64,000 nt of DNA, from contig DIAS01000050.1 of the NCBI GenBank assembly GCA_002415855.1, forward strand, positions 58,912-122,911, written 5' to 3'. The DNA comes from Bacteroidales bacterium UBA5072. Its GTDB lineage: Bacteria > Bacteroidota > Bacteroidia > Bacteroidales > UBA10428. The translations under genes were made by a program, and so were the position numbers. Below, in pieces: positions 9,133-17,622 of the stretch. Below the pieces are notes generated by a model. The model was not told where the DNA came from and ran no database searches. It worked only from the letters and a program-made list of their open reading frames with translations. The first letter of the stretch is position 1, and each line of letters opens with the position of its first letter.

Positions 9133-10326
9133 ATGAAGTCTTTTAGCCACCAACAATCCTCTTCCTGGTTCAGGGATGCTGTCATTTACCATATCCTTGT
9201 GGACAGATTCGCAGGATATGATAAAACCAGAGACCCATTGAAACCTGTCTTTCTGGGAGGAAATCTAAACGGGGTTTCCGATAAACTCGGCTACCTGGTT
9301 GACCTTGGCATCAATACCCTGTGGCTTTCACCCGTTAACAAAACCACTGCCTATCACGGTTATCATATTACCGATTTCTACTCAACCGACAAACGCTTCG
9401 GCAGTGAAAAGGATCTAAAGGATCTGATTGAAAAGGCACACGCGAAAAACATCCGCGTAATTCTCGATTTTGTACCCAACCATTGTTCCAGGCAACACCC
9501 TTTATTTCATAAGGCCTATGGTGATAAAAGGAGCCCTTACAGAAAATGGTTTTACTTCAGTACTTTTGGCAACCGTTATCTGTGTTTCCTTCATTTTCAT
9601 GATCTGCCCAAAATCAATCTTGATTTTCCTGATGCCAGGAATCATATCATCGGAGCTGCCAGAAAGTGGATCGCCATGGGTGCAGACGGATTCAGGCTAG
9701 ATCATGCCATAGGACCCTCGCACGATTTCTGGAAGTCTTTCCGCCGGGAAATCAAGGCCATCAACCCCGAAGCCATCTTAATCGGTGAGGCCTGGCTCGA
9801 AGGGATCAGTACCAGCATGCTTAAGACAATCCGGGTAAGAAACAAGTATTTAAGACACCTGTTCGGATTCAACCCATGGGATATTGAGCGCGAGTACATT
9901 GGGGAATTCGACGGTGTTCTGGATTTCTTTTTCAGGCATCAGATTACTGCATATATCGCCTGGAAGGAAGATCCCTCGCTGCACTACCAAAAACTGGAGC
10001 TGCAAATGAGCAACCATTATGAGAGATTTCCCGATTGCTATTTTCTTCCCACATTTATTGAAAACCATGACATGAACCGCTTTTTATTCGATACCGGTCA
10101 GAACCGGGAGAAACTTAAACTTGCCCTCCGGTTTCAAATGTCACTGCCCCAGCCACCGGTTCTTTATTATGGCACCGAGAGCGGATTGACAAACCATGAA
10201 CCTATGCACGGGGACGTGGCATTCTCAGATCTTCTGGTAAGGCAACCCATGCCATGGGATTCATTGGACGAGGAGTTGATCGGGTATTGCAGGGATCTTA
10301 TCAGGGAGAGGAAGAGAAGGTTGTAG
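9133..10326 (+). CDS. GH13 alpha-amylase-family protein lacking the C-terminal domain
   Basis: 397 residues, no signal peptide, so cytoplasmic. The (beta/alpha)8 barrel motifs of glycoside hydrolase family 13 are all present: region I DFVPNH (112-117), region II GFRLDHA with nucleophile D190, region III GEAW with acid/base E219, and region IV ENHD with D313. It should act on alpha-glucans or related oligosaccharides; the exact specificity cannot be read. The chain ends right after the last barrel helix (LIRERKRRL), where most relatives continue into an all-beta C domain. Its stop codon lies inside the first unit of a GGTTGTA-type heptamer repeat (10319-10479), so the gene may have been shortened by that repeat. 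ATG 9133 is preceded by GCAGGAG. Confidence 0.88.
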   Translation: MKSFSHQQSSSWFRDAVIYHILVDRFAGYDKTRDPLKPVFLGGNLNGVSDKLGYLVDLGINTLWLSPVNKTTAYHGYHITDFYSTDKRFGSEKDLKDLIEKAHAKNIRVILDFVPNHCSRQHPLFHKAYGDKRSPYRKWFYFSTFGNRYLCFLHFHDLPKINLDFPDARNHIIGAARKWIAMGADGFRLDHAIGPSHDFWKSFRREIKAINPEAILIGEAWLEGISTSMLKTIRVRNKYLRHLFGFNPWDIEREYIGEFDGVLDFFFRHQITAYIAWKEDPSLHYQKLELQMSNHYERFPDCYFLPTFIENHDMNRFLFDTGQNREKLKLALRFQMSLPQPPVLYYGTESGLTNHEPMHGDVAFSDLLVRQPMPWDSLDEELIGYCRDLIRERKRRL

Positions 10327-10479
10327 GTTGTGGGTTGTGGGTTGTAGGTTGAAGGTTGTAGGTTGTGGGTTGTAAGTTGTGGGTTGTGGGTTGTGGGTTG
10401 AAGGTTGTAGGTTGTATGTTGTAGGTTGTAGGTTGAAGGTTGTAGGTTGTATGTTGTAAGTTGTAGGTTGTGGGTTGCG
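10319..10479. repeat. 23 tandem heptamers (GGTTGTA/G/AA variants) between convergent genes
   Basis: Exactly 161 bases divide into 23 contiguous 7-nt units of the form GGTTGTA, GGTTGTG or GGTTGAA, with a few TGTTGTA, AGTTGTA/G and GGTTGCG variants. There are no insertions, so the period is strict. The array covers the whole space between the end of the GH13 gene (stop inside unit 1) and the end of metA (stop 4 nt past the last unit). The plus strand is G-rich, with GGG runs at 10367, 10381, 10388 and 10395. It has no spacer structure, so it is not CRISPR. Confidence 0.97.
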
Positions 10480-10482
10480 GGG

Positions 10483-11400
10483 TTATTCAATATCATTGAT
10501 ATTATAGGGTGTGATCTGGTAGACGTAGTAATTCAGCCAGTTGTAATATAACAGGTTGGCATGGCTCTTCCATCTGGCAAGGGGAGGTTTTGCCGGATCA
10601 TTGTCAGGAAAATAGTTCACTGGAATATCGATAGGAAGTCCTTTTTTGAGATCACGTTCATACTCTTCTTTCAGTGTATTCGGATCATATTCGGAATGTC
10701 CGGTAATAAAAATCTGTCGTCCCCCCCTGTTTTTCACCATGTATATGCCGGCTTCCCTCGATTCTGAAATGATCTCGAGTTCCGGGACCTTTTCTATATC
10801 CGATCTTCTGACTTCCGTATGCCGTGAATGGGGTGCAAAAAACTCTTCGTCAAAACCTCTTACAAGCGGTATTCTGGGATTATTGACCTGGTGCGCAAAA
10901 ACCCCGAACATTTTCTTTGGCAGCGGATACTTGGGTATACTGTAATAATGGTACAATCCGGCCTGGGCGCCCCAGCAGATAAACATGGTTGAGGTCACAT
11001 GGTGTTTTGCCCAATCCATAATTTCCTTCAATTCATCCCAGTAATCCACCTGCTCAAACTCGAGATGTTCGATCGGCGCTCCGGTGATGATCATTCCATC
11101 GAATTTTTTGTTGTGGATCTGCCTGAATGTTTTATAAAACGATTTCAGGTGTTCAATGGACGTATGCCTGGATATATGATCATGGGTCCGAAGCAGGGTA
11201 ATCTCAATCTGCAGGGGTGAATTAGAAAGCAGCCGCAGTATATGTGTTTCCGTGGTAGTTTTTACCGGCATCAGATTCAGGATTACTATCCTCAGCGGCC
11301 TGATATCCTGGTGAATTGCCGCGGTTTCCCGCATGACAAATATATTCTCCTCCTGAAGTATCTCAACAGCAGGTAATTGATCCGGAATATTCAATGGCAT
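10483..11400 (-). CDS. metA: Homoserine O-acetyltransferase (MetA family)
   Basis: 305 residues, the standard MetA length. It acylates homoserine in the first committed step of methionine synthesis. The catalytic triad is visible: C142 (FICWGAQAG), H235 and E237 (ITGHSEYD). Residue 111 is Glu ([10 protein letters not shown]). In characterised MetA proteins Glu at 111 goes with acetyl-CoA use and Gly with succinyl-CoA use, so I predict acetyl transfer although automatic naming would usually say succinyltransferase. It has its own -7 box (11421-11428), about 20 nt from the ATG. Its 3' end faces the GH13 gene across the heptamer repeat. Confidence 0.96.
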   Translation of the reverse strand: MPLNIPDQLPAVEILQEENIFVMRETAAIHQDIRPLRIVILNLMPVKTTTETHILRLLSNSPLQIEITLLRTHDHISRHTSIEHLKSFYKTFRQIHNKKFDGMIITGAPIEHLEFEQVDYWDELKEIMDWAKHHVTSTMFICWGAQAGLYHYYSIPKYPLPKKMFGVFAHQVNNPRIPLVRGFDEEFFAPHSRHTEVRRSDIEKVPELEIISESREAGIYMVKNRGGRQIFITGHSEYDPNTLKEEYERDLKKGLPIDIPVNYFPDNDPAKPPLARWKSHANLLYYNWLNYYVYQITPYNINDIE

Positions 11401-11420
11401 AAGCTGGAAAATTTAAAGTA

Positions 11421-11428
11421 CAAAGATA
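11421..11428 (-). promoter_or_regulatory. -7 promoter box (TATCTTTG) for metA
   Basis: An exact TAnnTTTG match on the minus strand in the 30-nt gap between the glycosyltransferase stop and the metA ATG. It suggests metA can be transcribed separately from the two genes upstream. The gap is too short to hold a SAM riboswitch. Confidence 0.5.
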
Positions 11429-11430
11429 CA

Positions 11431-12561
11431 TTAAACTTTCGATAAACACTTTTCAACGCTTTCCCACAGCAACCCGGCAGTCTTTTCCCAGGTGAATTTT
11501 TCACGTTGTTTACGCGCATTGCCAATAAGTTCGCTTCGCAGGTCGGCATCTGAATAGATAGTCGACATAGCCGACCGGATGGATTCAACATCAAAAGGAT
11601 CAACATATAATACTGCATCACCACCCACTTCGGGCAAGGAGGTAACGGCCGATGTGATTACGGGAGTATCACAATGCATGGCTTCCAGAATTGGAATGCC
11701 AAAACCTTCAAAATGCGAAACATATACCATTGCCAGAGCAGAAGCTGTAATACCTGACAAATCGCTCTCCGGTACACGGCCGGTAAAGATGATGTCATTT
11801 TTAAATGATGCTTTTTCCAGGGCTTGCTGCATTTCTTCGGTCCACCATTTACGCGTGCCAACCACGAGCAATTTAACATCACTGTGGACGGTTTGTTTAA
11901 AGCTGTCAAATGCAGCTATAAGATTGGTGAGATTCTTGCGGGGATGAATGAGCCCTACAAAAAGAAAATAGGGACAACCCCACGTATATTTCTCGCGAAC
12001 AGTCTGCTGTTCGGTCATTGTTGCAGGCTGAAAGCCTTGAGAGGCACCGTTATAAACAACATCGATATCATCCTTCTGGTAATCAAATCTTTTGACTATA
12101 TCATGCCGGGTGAATTCGGATACCGTGGCGATTCGCCGGGCCTTTTTAACAAAACCGGGGAAAAACCTGAAATAGTATTGTCTGACCTGCCATGGGATGA
12201 ATTCTGGGAACTGAAAGAAATTCAGGTCGTGAATTACGGGCAGGGAAACCACAGGTGTGCGGAGTGAAAGCCAGCCATCCGGGGATAAAAAAAGATCAGC
12301 TTTGATCTTCTGCAACACAGGTGGTATGCTCCATTCAAAAAACCAGTACCACAACAAGGGATGACGGGCTTGTGGATGGCAGATGACCGGTGTAATGTTA
12401 TCTGAAAAGATAAATTCATTCGAATACTTCCTGTCGAAAATGAAGACAAAATGATGTTCAGGATGATTCCGGGTTATGATTTTGAGTGTTTCCTGGGCAA
12501 ATCTGCCCATGCCCTCAAGTTTTTCAGGCAGCAACAATCGTGTATTTACGGCTATAATCAT
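11431..12561 (-). CDS. Glycosyltransferase family 4 (GT-B fold)
   Basis: 376 residues with the two-domain GT-B layout. The N-terminal half opens with MIIAVNTRLL and a glycine-bearing loop (LEGMGRFAQ). The C-terminal donor-binding half has FVGLIHPRKN and the E-x7-E signature in FEGFGIPILEAM (about 281-294), followed by PVITSAVTSLPEVGG. Such enzymes transfer sugar from a nucleotide donor to glycans or lipids; the substrates cannot be deduced. There is no signal peptide. The ATG overlaps the stop of the upstream DUF4301 gene by 1 nt (TAATG), so the two are translated from one message. Confidence 0.9.
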   Translation of the reverse strand: MIIAVNTRLLLPEKLEGMGRFAQETLKIITRNHPEHHFVFIFDRKYSNEFIFSDNITPVICHPQARHPLLWYWFFEWSIPPVLQKIKADLFLSPDGWLSLRTPVVSLPVIHDLNFFQFPEFIPWQVRQYYFRFFPGFVKKARRIATVSEFTRHDIVKRFDYQKDDIDVVYNGASQGFQPATMTEQQTVREKYTWGCPYFLFVGLIHPRKNLTNLIAAFDSFKQTVHSDVKLLVVGTRKWWTEEMQQALEKASFKNDIIFTGRVPESDLSGITASALAMVYVSHFEGFGIPILEAMHCDTPVITSAVTSLPEVGGDAVLYVDPFDVESIRSAMSTIYSDADLRSELIGNARKQREKFTWEKTAGLLWESVEKCLSKV

Positions 12562-14108
12562 TATAATTCCTGGTGTTCAGGGCGTAACAGGTCGTGCATG
12601 GTTTTCACAGGTGTGAAGGTAGTAATGGGAACTTCAACAAAGATAGTGTTCCAGTAAGCCATGGCACCGTTCCAGAGTCCCGGAAGTTCCAGGGCCTTCA
12701 AGGGCTTGCCATTTTTATACTTCTTGCTGATGAAACCGGTATTGGAATCACGGTAATTCATGAGGTTGAATTTATTACCCTTGTAATCTTTCACACTGCA
12801 CACCAGGTCGACCGGATTGAAATGTGTTGCACTGTTCAGGATAGCAGCCTGTTCAGGATCGTGATGATTGACCTGAGAGGATTCCACAATCTGCAGGGAG
12901 GTACATCCATCTGCATCTGCTGTCCAGAACGGCCCTCCCCCGGGCTCCCCCACATTCTTTACCATGCCGCATACGCGGATGGGCCGGTTAAGCTTGCTGA
13001 ACAAAACCTCTGCTGCCTGCACAGGCTGATTCTTGACCCTGGTACTCAGAACAGTACCAAGCTCATCGCCAAGAAAAACAATAATCTCCTTTAAAAGCTC
13101 GGGAGATATCTCATTCGGTTTTTCAAGCAGACGCAAGTATTTAAATACCTGTTCCTGGTAACGGATCAACATGCCACCAAGGGCTTTCTTGTAGGCGATA
13201 GTATCCCCTTTGTTCCGGTCATGGGCAACGTTATCGATATTTTTAATATAAACCAGGTCACTGTCGATATCGTTCAAATTATCCAAAAGTGCCCCGTGAC
13301 CTCCCGGCCTGAAATGCAACGAACCGTCCGCTTCCCGGAAGGGTTCATTTTTATCATCAACAGCGAGTGTATCTGTTGAAGGTTTCTGGATCGAATACCC
13401 GATATCATACCGTACGTTGTAACTTCGTTCATATTCTTTCCGAACCTTTTTGAGCAGATTTTCAAACGCATTTCTGTGTTCCGGAGATACGGTAAGGTGA
13501 ATATTTACCACGGCACCCGGATTGTGCGCATAACCGGCACCCTCCACCAGATGTTCCTCAACAGCAGTCCTGGTATGACTTCCATAACGGTGAAAAGTCA
13601 AAAGTCCTTTGGGAAGATTGCCATAATTCATTCCATCCCTGCCCAGTAAAGATGACAGGATGACATGGTAATCCTTTTTGCGCATGGCTTCCTGCAAAGT
13701 GGATCCAGATTTACTGACCGATTTTTCCAATTCGCCGTAAAAGGCAAAATCCCTGATCCGTTCAAAACACTCTTTCACATGTTTATAGGCATCTTTTGAT
13801 ATGATCCCGGGATCTAAATTCGACTGTCTGAACAGTTCGTCAAATTCAAACAATGCTTTGAACATCCTGGTAGCTGCGCCGGAAGCCGGAACAAACTTCA
13901 CGCGGTGCAAATCCACGTGCTGATCATAGGCAGCGATATATTCATTTAGCTGCTTATCTGTCAGCTTCTTAATGCCGTGCTGCAGTATTGCCGCCTTGGT
14001 GAGACGTTTAAACGGGAAGCCCTTTCTCAGGAATCCCATCTGCTGTTCAGCAAGGCTGATGTCGATCCCCTTTTCTTTCAGCTGTTTCAAATCTCTCTCC
14101 TTGAACAT
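12561..14108 (-). CDS. DUF4301 family protein
   Basis: 515 residues matching what I know as DUF4301, a family largely confined to Bacteroidota. Near the N-terminus KFVPASGAATRMF (71-83) resembles the glycine-rich, TRM-containing nucleotide-binding loop of sugar nucleotidyltransferases. Further on are HLTVSPEHR and a Gly-rich FRPGGHGALLDNLNDID, also like UDP-sugar pyrophosphorylases. An NDP-sugar-forming or related role is therefore plausible and would fit the glycosyltransferase coupled downstream, but it is inference. A near-consensus -7 box (TAATTTTA, 14143-14150) lies about 35 nt upstream of the ATG, and a divergent gene starts on the other side. Confidence 0.85.
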   Translation of the reverse strand: MFKERDLKQLKEKGIDISLAEQQMGFLRKGFPFKRLTKAAILQHGIKKLTDKQLNEYIAAYDQHVDLHRVKFVPASGAATRMFKALFEFDELFRQSNLDPGIISKDAYKHVKECFERIRDFAFYGELEKSVSKSGSTLQEAMRKKDYHVILSSLLGRDGMNYGNLPKGLLTFHRYGSHTRTAVEEHLVEGAGYAHNPGAVVNIHLTVSPEHRNAFENLLKKVRKEYERSYNVRYDIGYSIQKPSTDTLAVDDKNEPFREADGSLHFRPGGHGALLDNLNDIDSDLVYIKNIDNVAHDRNKGDTIAYKKALGGMLIRYQEQVFKYLRLLEKPNEISPELLKEIIVFLGDELGTVLSTRVKNQPVQAAEVLFSKLNRPIRVCGMVKNVGEPGGGPFWTADADGCTSLQIVESSQVNHHDPEQAAILNSATHFNPVDLVCSVKDYKGNKFNLMNYRDSNTGFISKKYKNGKPLKALELPGLWNGAMAYWNTIFVEVPITTFTPVKTMHDLLRPEHQEL

Positions 14109-14142
14109 ATATACCTTGGATTAGGTTAAATCAACTTGCATA

Positions 14143-14150
14143 TAAAATTA
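14143..14150 (-). promoter_or_regulatory. Possible -7 box (TAATTTTA) for the DUF4301-GT4 operon
   Basis: One mismatch to TAnnTTTG on the minus strand, 35 nt before the ATG at 14108. It lies back to back with the plus-strand box at 14172-14179, as expected for a divergent promoter region. Confidence 0.35.
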
Positions 14151-14171
14151 GCTATTTTTTTTTATTTTACT

Positions 14172-14179
14172 TACTTTTG
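14172..14179 (+). promoter_or_regulatory. -7 promoter box (TACTTTTG) for the 14229-17374 genes
   Basis: An exact TAnnTTTG match just downstream of a T-rich run. It precedes both candidate ATGs (14190 and 14229) of the exported protein and excludes the in-frame ATG at 14136, which would lie upstream of the promoter. Confidence 0.5.
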
Positions 14180-14228
14180 TCGGCCGTGTATGCGTCTTGG
14201 AGGCATTGCCACTCACTTGAAACAATTG

Positions 14229-14903
14229 ATGAGACCTGTCATTCTCTATATCTTCCTTTCTTTGTTCTTTGTCAATGCTTTGCAGGGCCAGGAAAAAAAG
14301 TTGATCCAGTTGTCCGGCCGGATTAAGGATGAATTGCTCAATCCATTGCCCTTCTCCCAGATCCTGGTGCTGAACAACTACCGGGGTGCACTTACCAATA
14401 TATACGGCAATTTTTCACTTGTTGTGGAAGAAGCGGACTCCATCCTGATCTCAGCTGTCGGATACAAAAACAGGTACATGCAGATACCGGTCAATCTCCC
14501 GTCCAATTTCCTTAACATCGAGGTGATCATGCGGATTGATACCCTGGTGATCGCTGAAGCCAGGATCTATCCATGGAAAACATATGAAGAATTCAAAGAC
14601 GCATTTGTCAATCTGAAATTGCCGACCGATGAGATGGAAAAAGCACGACGGAATATTGCCCTCATCAGGACACAGATCATCATGGACCATGAACCAAGTG
14701 CCCGTGCCAACTTTCAACATATCATGGAACAGCAGTATCAGCAAACCTTCATTCAGGGACAGCTCCCCTCCTATCAGCTGTTGAATCCCTTCGCCTGGGC
14801 AAAATTCTTCAAGGCCTTAAAAAGGGGGGATTTTAAGAGTGACTGGAAGGAAAAGGAGGAGAAGAGAATAGAGGATTATGAAAACGGAAGGAATCTGGAG
14901 TAG
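14229..14903 (+). CDS. Exported carboxypeptidase-regulatory-like domain protein
   Basis: 224 residues from ATG 14229, which begins a clean signal peptide (MRPVILYIFLSLFFVNALQGQ); ATG 14190 would add 13 residues. The mature N-terminus (LIQLSGRIKDELLNPLPFSQILV...GNFSLVVEEADSILISAVGY) is the beta-sandwich fold of carboxypeptidase regulatory-like domains, common at the start of Bacteroidota outer-membrane receptors. The rest is helical, ending in a charged tail (EKEEKRIEDYENGR). The TonB receptor begins 47 nt downstream, so the two probably work together at the outer membrane. The precise role is unknown. Confidence 0.83.
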   Translation: MRPVILYIFLSLFFVNALQGQEKKLIQLSGRIKDELLNPLPFSQILVLNNYRGALTNIYGNFSLVVEEADSILISAVGYKNRYMQIPVNLPSNFLNIEVIMRIDTLVIAEARIYPWKTYEEFKDAFVNLKLPTDEMEKARRNIALIRTQIIMDHEPSARANFQHIMEQQYQQTFIQGQLPSYQLLNPFAWAKFFKALKRGDFKSDWKEKEEKRIEDYENGRNLE

Positions 14904-14950
14904 CGGATGAATCGTATTCATTATTCGGTATTAAATACTAATAAGCAAAG

Positions 14951-17374
14951 TTGCATAAACGACTAATACTGGCAATTACGCTGTGTGTCTTACAGGGTGC
15001 TTTACCCGTTCTGGCGCAGCAATCAGCTGTTGTTAAAGGTTATATCAAAGATGAAAACAATGAACCGTTGGTAGGTGCTACCATAAAAAATCTGTCTACC
15101 GGTAAGGGTGTTATTGCCGGATCACTTGGTGAATTTCAGATGTCTGTCGAACCCGACCAGGAAGTCTCTCTTGAAGTTTCCTTTATTGGCTATGAGAAAG
15201 ATACCGTACCCATACATATCGCGCCGGGCCAGACAGCCGAGATATCAGTGAAACTGAAGCAGGCACCGGAAATGCTGGATGAGGTTGTTGTGGAAAGTTG
15301 GCAGGACCGCGCAGAGACTATGCATCAGATCAGCCTCAGATCGATCGAGCATATTCCGCTGCCTTCAGGCAGTATAGAATCGATGCTTACTACCATGGGA
15401 GCTTCCTCACGCAACGAATTGAGCTCCCAGTATTCAGTCAGAGGGGGGAATTATGATGAGAATCTGATTTATGTAAATGACATTGAGATTTACAGGCCGC
15501 TTACAGTCAAATCAGGACAGCAGGAAGGACTCAGCTTCATCAATTCATCGCTTGTATCAACGGTACAGTTTGCTGCAGGCGGTTTTGATGCACGGTTTGG
15601 TGATAAAATGTCCTCCGTGTTGGATATCCGTTATAAACGTCCGGCAGGTTTTGCAGGAAGCGCCTCAGCCAGTCTGCTTGGAGCCTCCGCCCACATCGAA
15701 GGGACTGCAGCCGGAGGAAAATTCACACACATAACCGGTATCCGTTACAAAACCAACCAGTACCTGCTGAATACTTTGCAAACCGAAGGAGATTACAAGC
15801 CAAACTTTCTGGATATCCAGACTTTTCTTACCTATGATCTGACCAGGAGCCTTGAGATCAGTTTTTTGGGCAGCTATGCGAGGAATAATTACCTGGTAAT
15901 CCCAAGTTCTCGACAGACGGCTTTTGGAACCTATCAGCAGGCCATGAATTTTACCGTATATTATGAAGGTCAGGAAAAAGACATTTTTTCCACCCTGCTG
16001 GGTGCGCTGACGCTGGACTTTCACCCCAATAAAAGGCTCACCCTGAAACTTACCGGTTCGGCCTTCGGAACAAACGAAGATATCACCTATGATATACTGG
16101 GTCTTTACCGTATCGATCTGCTCGATAATACCATTGGTTCAGAAACCGCCGGCGACAGCATTCTGAACCTGGGTGTCGGAGGAAATCTCACCCATGCCCG
16201 CAATTACCTCGACGCACAAATCCTGAATTTAACACACAGAGGTACCTACCGGTGGGACAGGAGTAACCTGAACTGGGGACTGACAGCCCAGTCTGAGGAT
16301 TTTACAGATAAAATCAGGGAATGGGAAATGATTGATTCTGCAGGATATTCCATACCCTATTCCGACAGTGAGGTCCTGCTATACCATTCAACAGTGGCCA
16401 AAAACAAACTGACCGCTACCCGTTTTGCGGGTTTTGTTCACAATGTAACTTCCTTTACTACCAGTTCGACAGAGTTCTTTTTCAACCTGGGCGTACGTTT
16501 CAATTACCTGACAACCAACGGGCAACTGGTCGTTAGTCCAAGAGCCGGTGTCCAATTGGTGCCCTACTGGAAAAAAAAGATAGCCTTTCACGGGGCTGTA
16601 GGCTGGTATCATCAGCCCCCGTTTTATAAGGAAATGCGCGACCCCGACGGGGTGTTGCACAAGGAGGTTCGTGCACAGGAATCGGTCCATTTTGTGCTGG
16701 GATCAACAATCGACTTCAGCATGTGGGAAAGACCATTCAGGTTTACTACCGAAGTGTATTATAAAAAGCTTGATCACCTTGTGCCCTATAGTACAGAAGA
16801 CGTTGATATCCAGTATCTTCCCCAGTACACTGCGCATGGATATGCTGCAGGAATAGAATTCAAGGTAAACGGGGAATTCGTAAAGGATGCCGAATCATGG
16901 GCTACCTTGTCCTTTTTAAGCACCCGGGAGGACCGGTACAACGATGCCTATGGAATGTATCCCAGGCCAACCGATCAGCTGGTAAACTTCGGCCTTTTTT
17001 TCCAGGATTACTTTCCCAACAATCCATCGTACCGGGTTCATGTAAACCTGTATTATGGCAGCAGGCTGCCGTACAATACGACCGATTATGACAATCCCGA
17101 GGATTATTACGAGCTGAGCGCATACCGGCGGATTGACATCGGGCTATCCAAATCATTGGTAACTGATAAATTTGGAAAACGCAGGATTTCAGATTCGTTT
17201 TTAAAGGATCTTTGGTTCAGTATTGAAGTATTCAACCTCTTTGGTTTTGATAACATGGCATCGTACCAATGGGTGCGGACAGTAAGCAACCAGGAAGGTT
17301 TACCCAATATGTTCGCCGTACCCAATTACCTCACCGGGCGCCTGCTGAACATAAGACTTACTGCTAAGTTCTAG
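14951..17374 (+). CDS. TonB-dependent outer-membrane receptor with carboxypeptidase-like N-terminal domain
   Basis: 807 residues. The signal peptide ends at VLAQQ; a carboxypeptidase-regulatory-like domain follows (KGYIKDENNEPLVGATIKNL, about 28-110), then a plug (IESMLTTMGASS, SQYSVRGGNYDENLIYVND) and a beta-barrel ending in aromatic-rich strands (LNIRLTAKF). It should import a bulky substrate with TonB energy; the ligand is not evident. No SusD partner is adjacent, which argues against a polysaccharide-utilisation locus. The start is TTG at 14951: an in-frame TAA at 14942-14944 leaves only two codons upstream, and no ATG or GTG fits the signal peptide. Confidence 0.92.
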   Translation: MHKRLILAITLCVLQGALPVLAQQSAVVKGYIKDENNEPLVGATIKNLSTGKGVIAGSLGEFQMSVEPDQEVSLEVSFIGYEKDTVPIHIAPGQTAEISVKLKQAPEMLDEVVVESWQDRAETMHQISLRSIEHIPLPSGSIESMLTTMGASSRNELSSQYSVRGGNYDENLIYVNDIEIYRPLTVKSGQQEGLSFINSSLVSTVQFAAGGFDARFGDKMSSVLDIRYKRPAGFAGSASASLLGASAHIEGTAAGGKFTHITGIRYKTNQYLLNTLQTEGDYKPNFLDIQTFLTYDLTRSLEISFLGSYARNNYLVIPSSRQTAFGTYQQAMNFTVYYEGQEKDIFSTLLGALTLDFHPNKRLTLKLTGSAFGTNEDITYDILGLYRIDLLDNTIGSETAGDSILNLGVGGNLTHARNYLDAQILNLTHRGTYRWDRSNLNWGLTAQSEDFTDKIREWEMIDSAGYSIPYSDSEVLLYHSTVAKNKLTATRFAGFVHNVTSFTTSSTEFFFNLGVRFNYLTTNGQLVVSPRAGVQLVPYWKKKIAFHGAVGWYHQPPFYKEMRDPDGVLHKEVRAQESVHFVLGSTIDFSMWERPFRFTTEVYYKKLDHLVPYSTEDVDIQYLPQYTAHGYAAGIEFKVNGEFVKDAESWATLSFLSTREDRYNDAYGMYPRPTDQLVNFGLFFQDYFPNNPSYRVHVNLYYGSRLPYNTTDYDNPEDYYELSAYRRIDIGLSKSLVTDKFGKRRISDSFLKDLWFSIEVFNLFGFDNMASYQWVRTVSNQEGLPNMFAVPNYLTGRLLNIRLTAKF

Positions 17375-17402
17375 CTTGTTGATAAATTCTGATTTTCTCC
17401 GG

Positions 17403-17446
17403 AGCCGGTTTGTCTCAAAATAGTCAATTTTGGGCAGTCACCGGCT
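17403..17446. other. Nested inverted repeat after the TonB receptor gene
   Basis: An outer 7-bp perfect stem AGCCGGT (17403-17409) / ACCGGCT (17440-17446) encloses an inner 6-bp stem CAAAAT (17416-17421) / ATTTTG (17427-17432). It begins 29 nt past the receptor stop codon. No long T-run follows, so it may be a weak terminator, an mRNA 3'-end stabiliser or a protein site. Confidence 0.45.
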
Positions 17447-17465
17447 GAAATATTGTAACCTAAAG

Positions 17466-17473
17466 TAGTTTTG
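17466..17473 (+). promoter_or_regulatory. -7 promoter box (TAGTTTTG) for the surface-protein operon
   Basis: An exact TAnnTTTG match about 150 nt upstream of the giant surface-protein gene. The predicted leader of roughly 140 nt is much longer than at other genes here, and it contains a short hairpin (GATAAC 17494-17499 / GTTATC 17507-17512) and a small open frame (17513-17569). Confidence 0.5.
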
Positions 17474-17512
17474 CACGTTACAAGTATTTAAAAGATAACA
17501 AATTCAGTTATC

Positions 17513-17569
17513 ATGATGTTTAATAATATACTGATCTATAGCTTTTTAGGAATTCTTCTGATTTGTTGA
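17513..17569 (+). CDS. Possible 18-aa hydrophobic leader peptide
   Basis: A short open frame starting with two ATG codons, MMFNNILIYSFLGILLIC, lies in the leader of the giant surface-protein gene, right after a small hairpin. The sequence is strongly hydrophobic. It could be a regulatory leader peptide or chance. No ribosome-binding site is evident. Confidence 0.2.
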   Translation: MMFNNILIYSFLGILLIC

Positions 17570-17622
17570 ACCTACAAACTTACTATCCAGGAAAGTCATA
17601 ACCCACCGAAAAAAAAATCTAT

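Noticed and set aside
10319..10479. Possible CRISPR array
   Set aside because: Units are contiguous 7-mers with no spacers, and no cas genes are nearby.
10167..10496. Minus-strand open frame encoding a Thr/Asn/Leu-Gln repeat peptide
   Set aside because: It is only the translation of the heptamer array plus the GH13 antisense strand; the strict 7-nt DNA period, not codon use, produces the protein repeat.
11401..11430. SAM riboswitch before metA
   Set aside because: The gap is only 30 nt and contains just a -7 box; there is no room for the aptamer.
14951..17374. SusC/SusD polysaccharide-utilisation locus
   Set aside because: The receptor is shorter than typical SusC, and no SusD-like gene or set of glycan enzymes lies next to it.
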